Source: Accumulibacter phosphatis (lineage in GTDB: Bacteria; Pseudomonadota; Gammaproteobacteria; Burkholderiales; Rhodocyclaceae). Taken from it: 64,000 nt of DNA. Made by a program: the position numbers and the translations under genes. Below are positions 63,615-64,000 of the stretch, piece after piece (the stretch's first letter is position 1; each line of letters begins with the position of its first letter). The notes below the pieces were generated by a model. That model did not search any database, was not told the DNA's origin, and saw only the letters and a program-made list of their open reading frames with translations. Location: contig NC_013194.1 of the NCBI RefSeq assembly GCF_000024165.1, positions 4,712,001 through 4,776,000 of the forward strand, in the 5' to 3' direction.

Positions 63615-63666
63615 CAGGCCGGTCCCGCGGCAAGGGCCGTTGACGCGCAGCGCTTTCCTGGCACCC

Positions 63667-64000
63667 TCATGCCCGCCCGACCTCGACCGGCGGCGGCGGT
63701 TCGCTGCCGCGGCGTCGCTTGTAGCGGTTGTAGCCCCACAAGTACTGAGTCGGGCACTGGCGAATGAGATGCTCGATCTCGTGGTTGATTTGTTGCGCCC
63801 GCTGCTCGATCGTGCCGCTGATCGGTTGCGTCGGCGGCTGCAGGCGAAAATGGTAACCGGCACCGGCGGGCAAACGTTCCGCCCAGACCATGATCACGCT
63901 CGCACCACTCTCGACCAGTCGAGCGGCGAGAGTCATGGTGTAGGCCGGCCGGCCGAAGAAGTCCAGCCACCGACCCTCGCCGGCCCTCGGCGCCTGGTCG
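63667..64000 (-). CDS. Lipid A biosynthesis acyltransferase, 3' part (gene runs off the window)
   Basis: C-terminal about 110 residues of an LpxL/HtrB-type late acyltransferase; the frame stays open to the end of the window. Visible: F-F-G-R-P-A-Y-T near the edge, A-A-R-L-V-E-S-G-A, and the C-terminal Q-Y-L-W-G-Y-N-R-Y-K-R-R typical of the family (Q-Y-x-W-x-x-x-R-F/Y-K). It precedes rfaG by 52 nt. The catalytic H-x4-D lies outside the window. Confidence 0.88.
   Translation of the reverse strand, partial: DQAPRAGEGRWLDFFGRPAYTMTLAARLVESGASVIMVWAERLPAGAGYHFRLQPPTQPISGTIEQRAQQINHEIEHLIRQCPTQYLWGYNRYKRRRGSEPPPPVEVGRA

Overview
The window is a dense, GC-rich chromosomal segment of a betaproteobacterium. 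Gene content and gene order (pilMNOPQ-aroK-aroB-dgt, gltBD, pilBCD, accBC-prmA, a cox cluster with ctaB/ctaG/surf1, rpoH) point to the Rhodocyclales, and a 'Candidatus Accumulibacter'-like organism is a reasonable guess. That assignment is inference from synteny; no rRNA or tRNA gene was recognised here to test it. About 60 protein genes are supported, most in tight same-strand operons with 1-16 nt overlaps. I saw no phage, IS element or CRISPR array.

Layout. 1-2.6 kb: galE, apaH and an MliC-like lipoprotein. 2.7-8.9 kb (minus): pfkB-type sugar/adenosine kinase, zinc-ribbon/DUF3426 protein, prmA, accC, accB, a small ORF where relatives carry aroQ, a TlpA-like thioredoxin, a nucleotidyltransferase-like protein. 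9.0-10.4 kb (plus): mpl. 10.4-17.8 kb (minus): a cytochrome oxidase cluster (DUF2244, coxB with a fused cytochrome c domain, coxA, a small assembly protein, ctaG, coxC, surf1, Sco-like protein, ctaB). 18.1-19.0 kb: rpoH with a CIRCE operator over its promoter. 19.3-21.4 kb (plus): a bufferin-type RiPP operon (BufA2 precursor, DUF692/MNIO enzyme, DUF2063 partner, small Cys-rich CWC protein). 21.4-25.5 kb (minus): aspS, secreted barnase-like RNase, barstar, nudB, DUF502 and FmdB proteins. 25.6-29.5 kb: pilBCD. 29.6-32.8 kb: gene fragment, REP-like palindrome, xerC, DUF484, dapF, GNAT. 33-36.2 kb: glmS, glmU. 36.6-42.7 kb: gltD, gltB. 43.4-47.1 kb (plus): pntAB and a CBS-domain protein. 47.1-54.9 kb (minus): dgt, aroB, aroK, pilQPONM. 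55.2-57.6 kb: PBP1A. 58.3-64 kb: LPS block (msbA, tandem LPS kinase, rfaP, rfaG, and the end of a lipid A acyltransferase running off the window).

Most of the window is core metabolism and envelope biogenesis. The parts most worth a second look are: (i) the bufferin operon, with an ECF-like promoter, an intercistronic hairpin after the precursor gene and a convergent CWC gene; (ii) a CoxA that lacks the canonical K-pathway lysine and the Mg-site aspartate, in a cox cluster without ctaA; (iii) CIRCE control of rpoH; (iv) a barnase/barstar pair inside an aspS-nudB operon; (v) a structured leader with an intrinsic terminator just upstream of pntAB; (vi) loss of aroQ from its usual place; (vii) a protein with two LPS-kinase domains.
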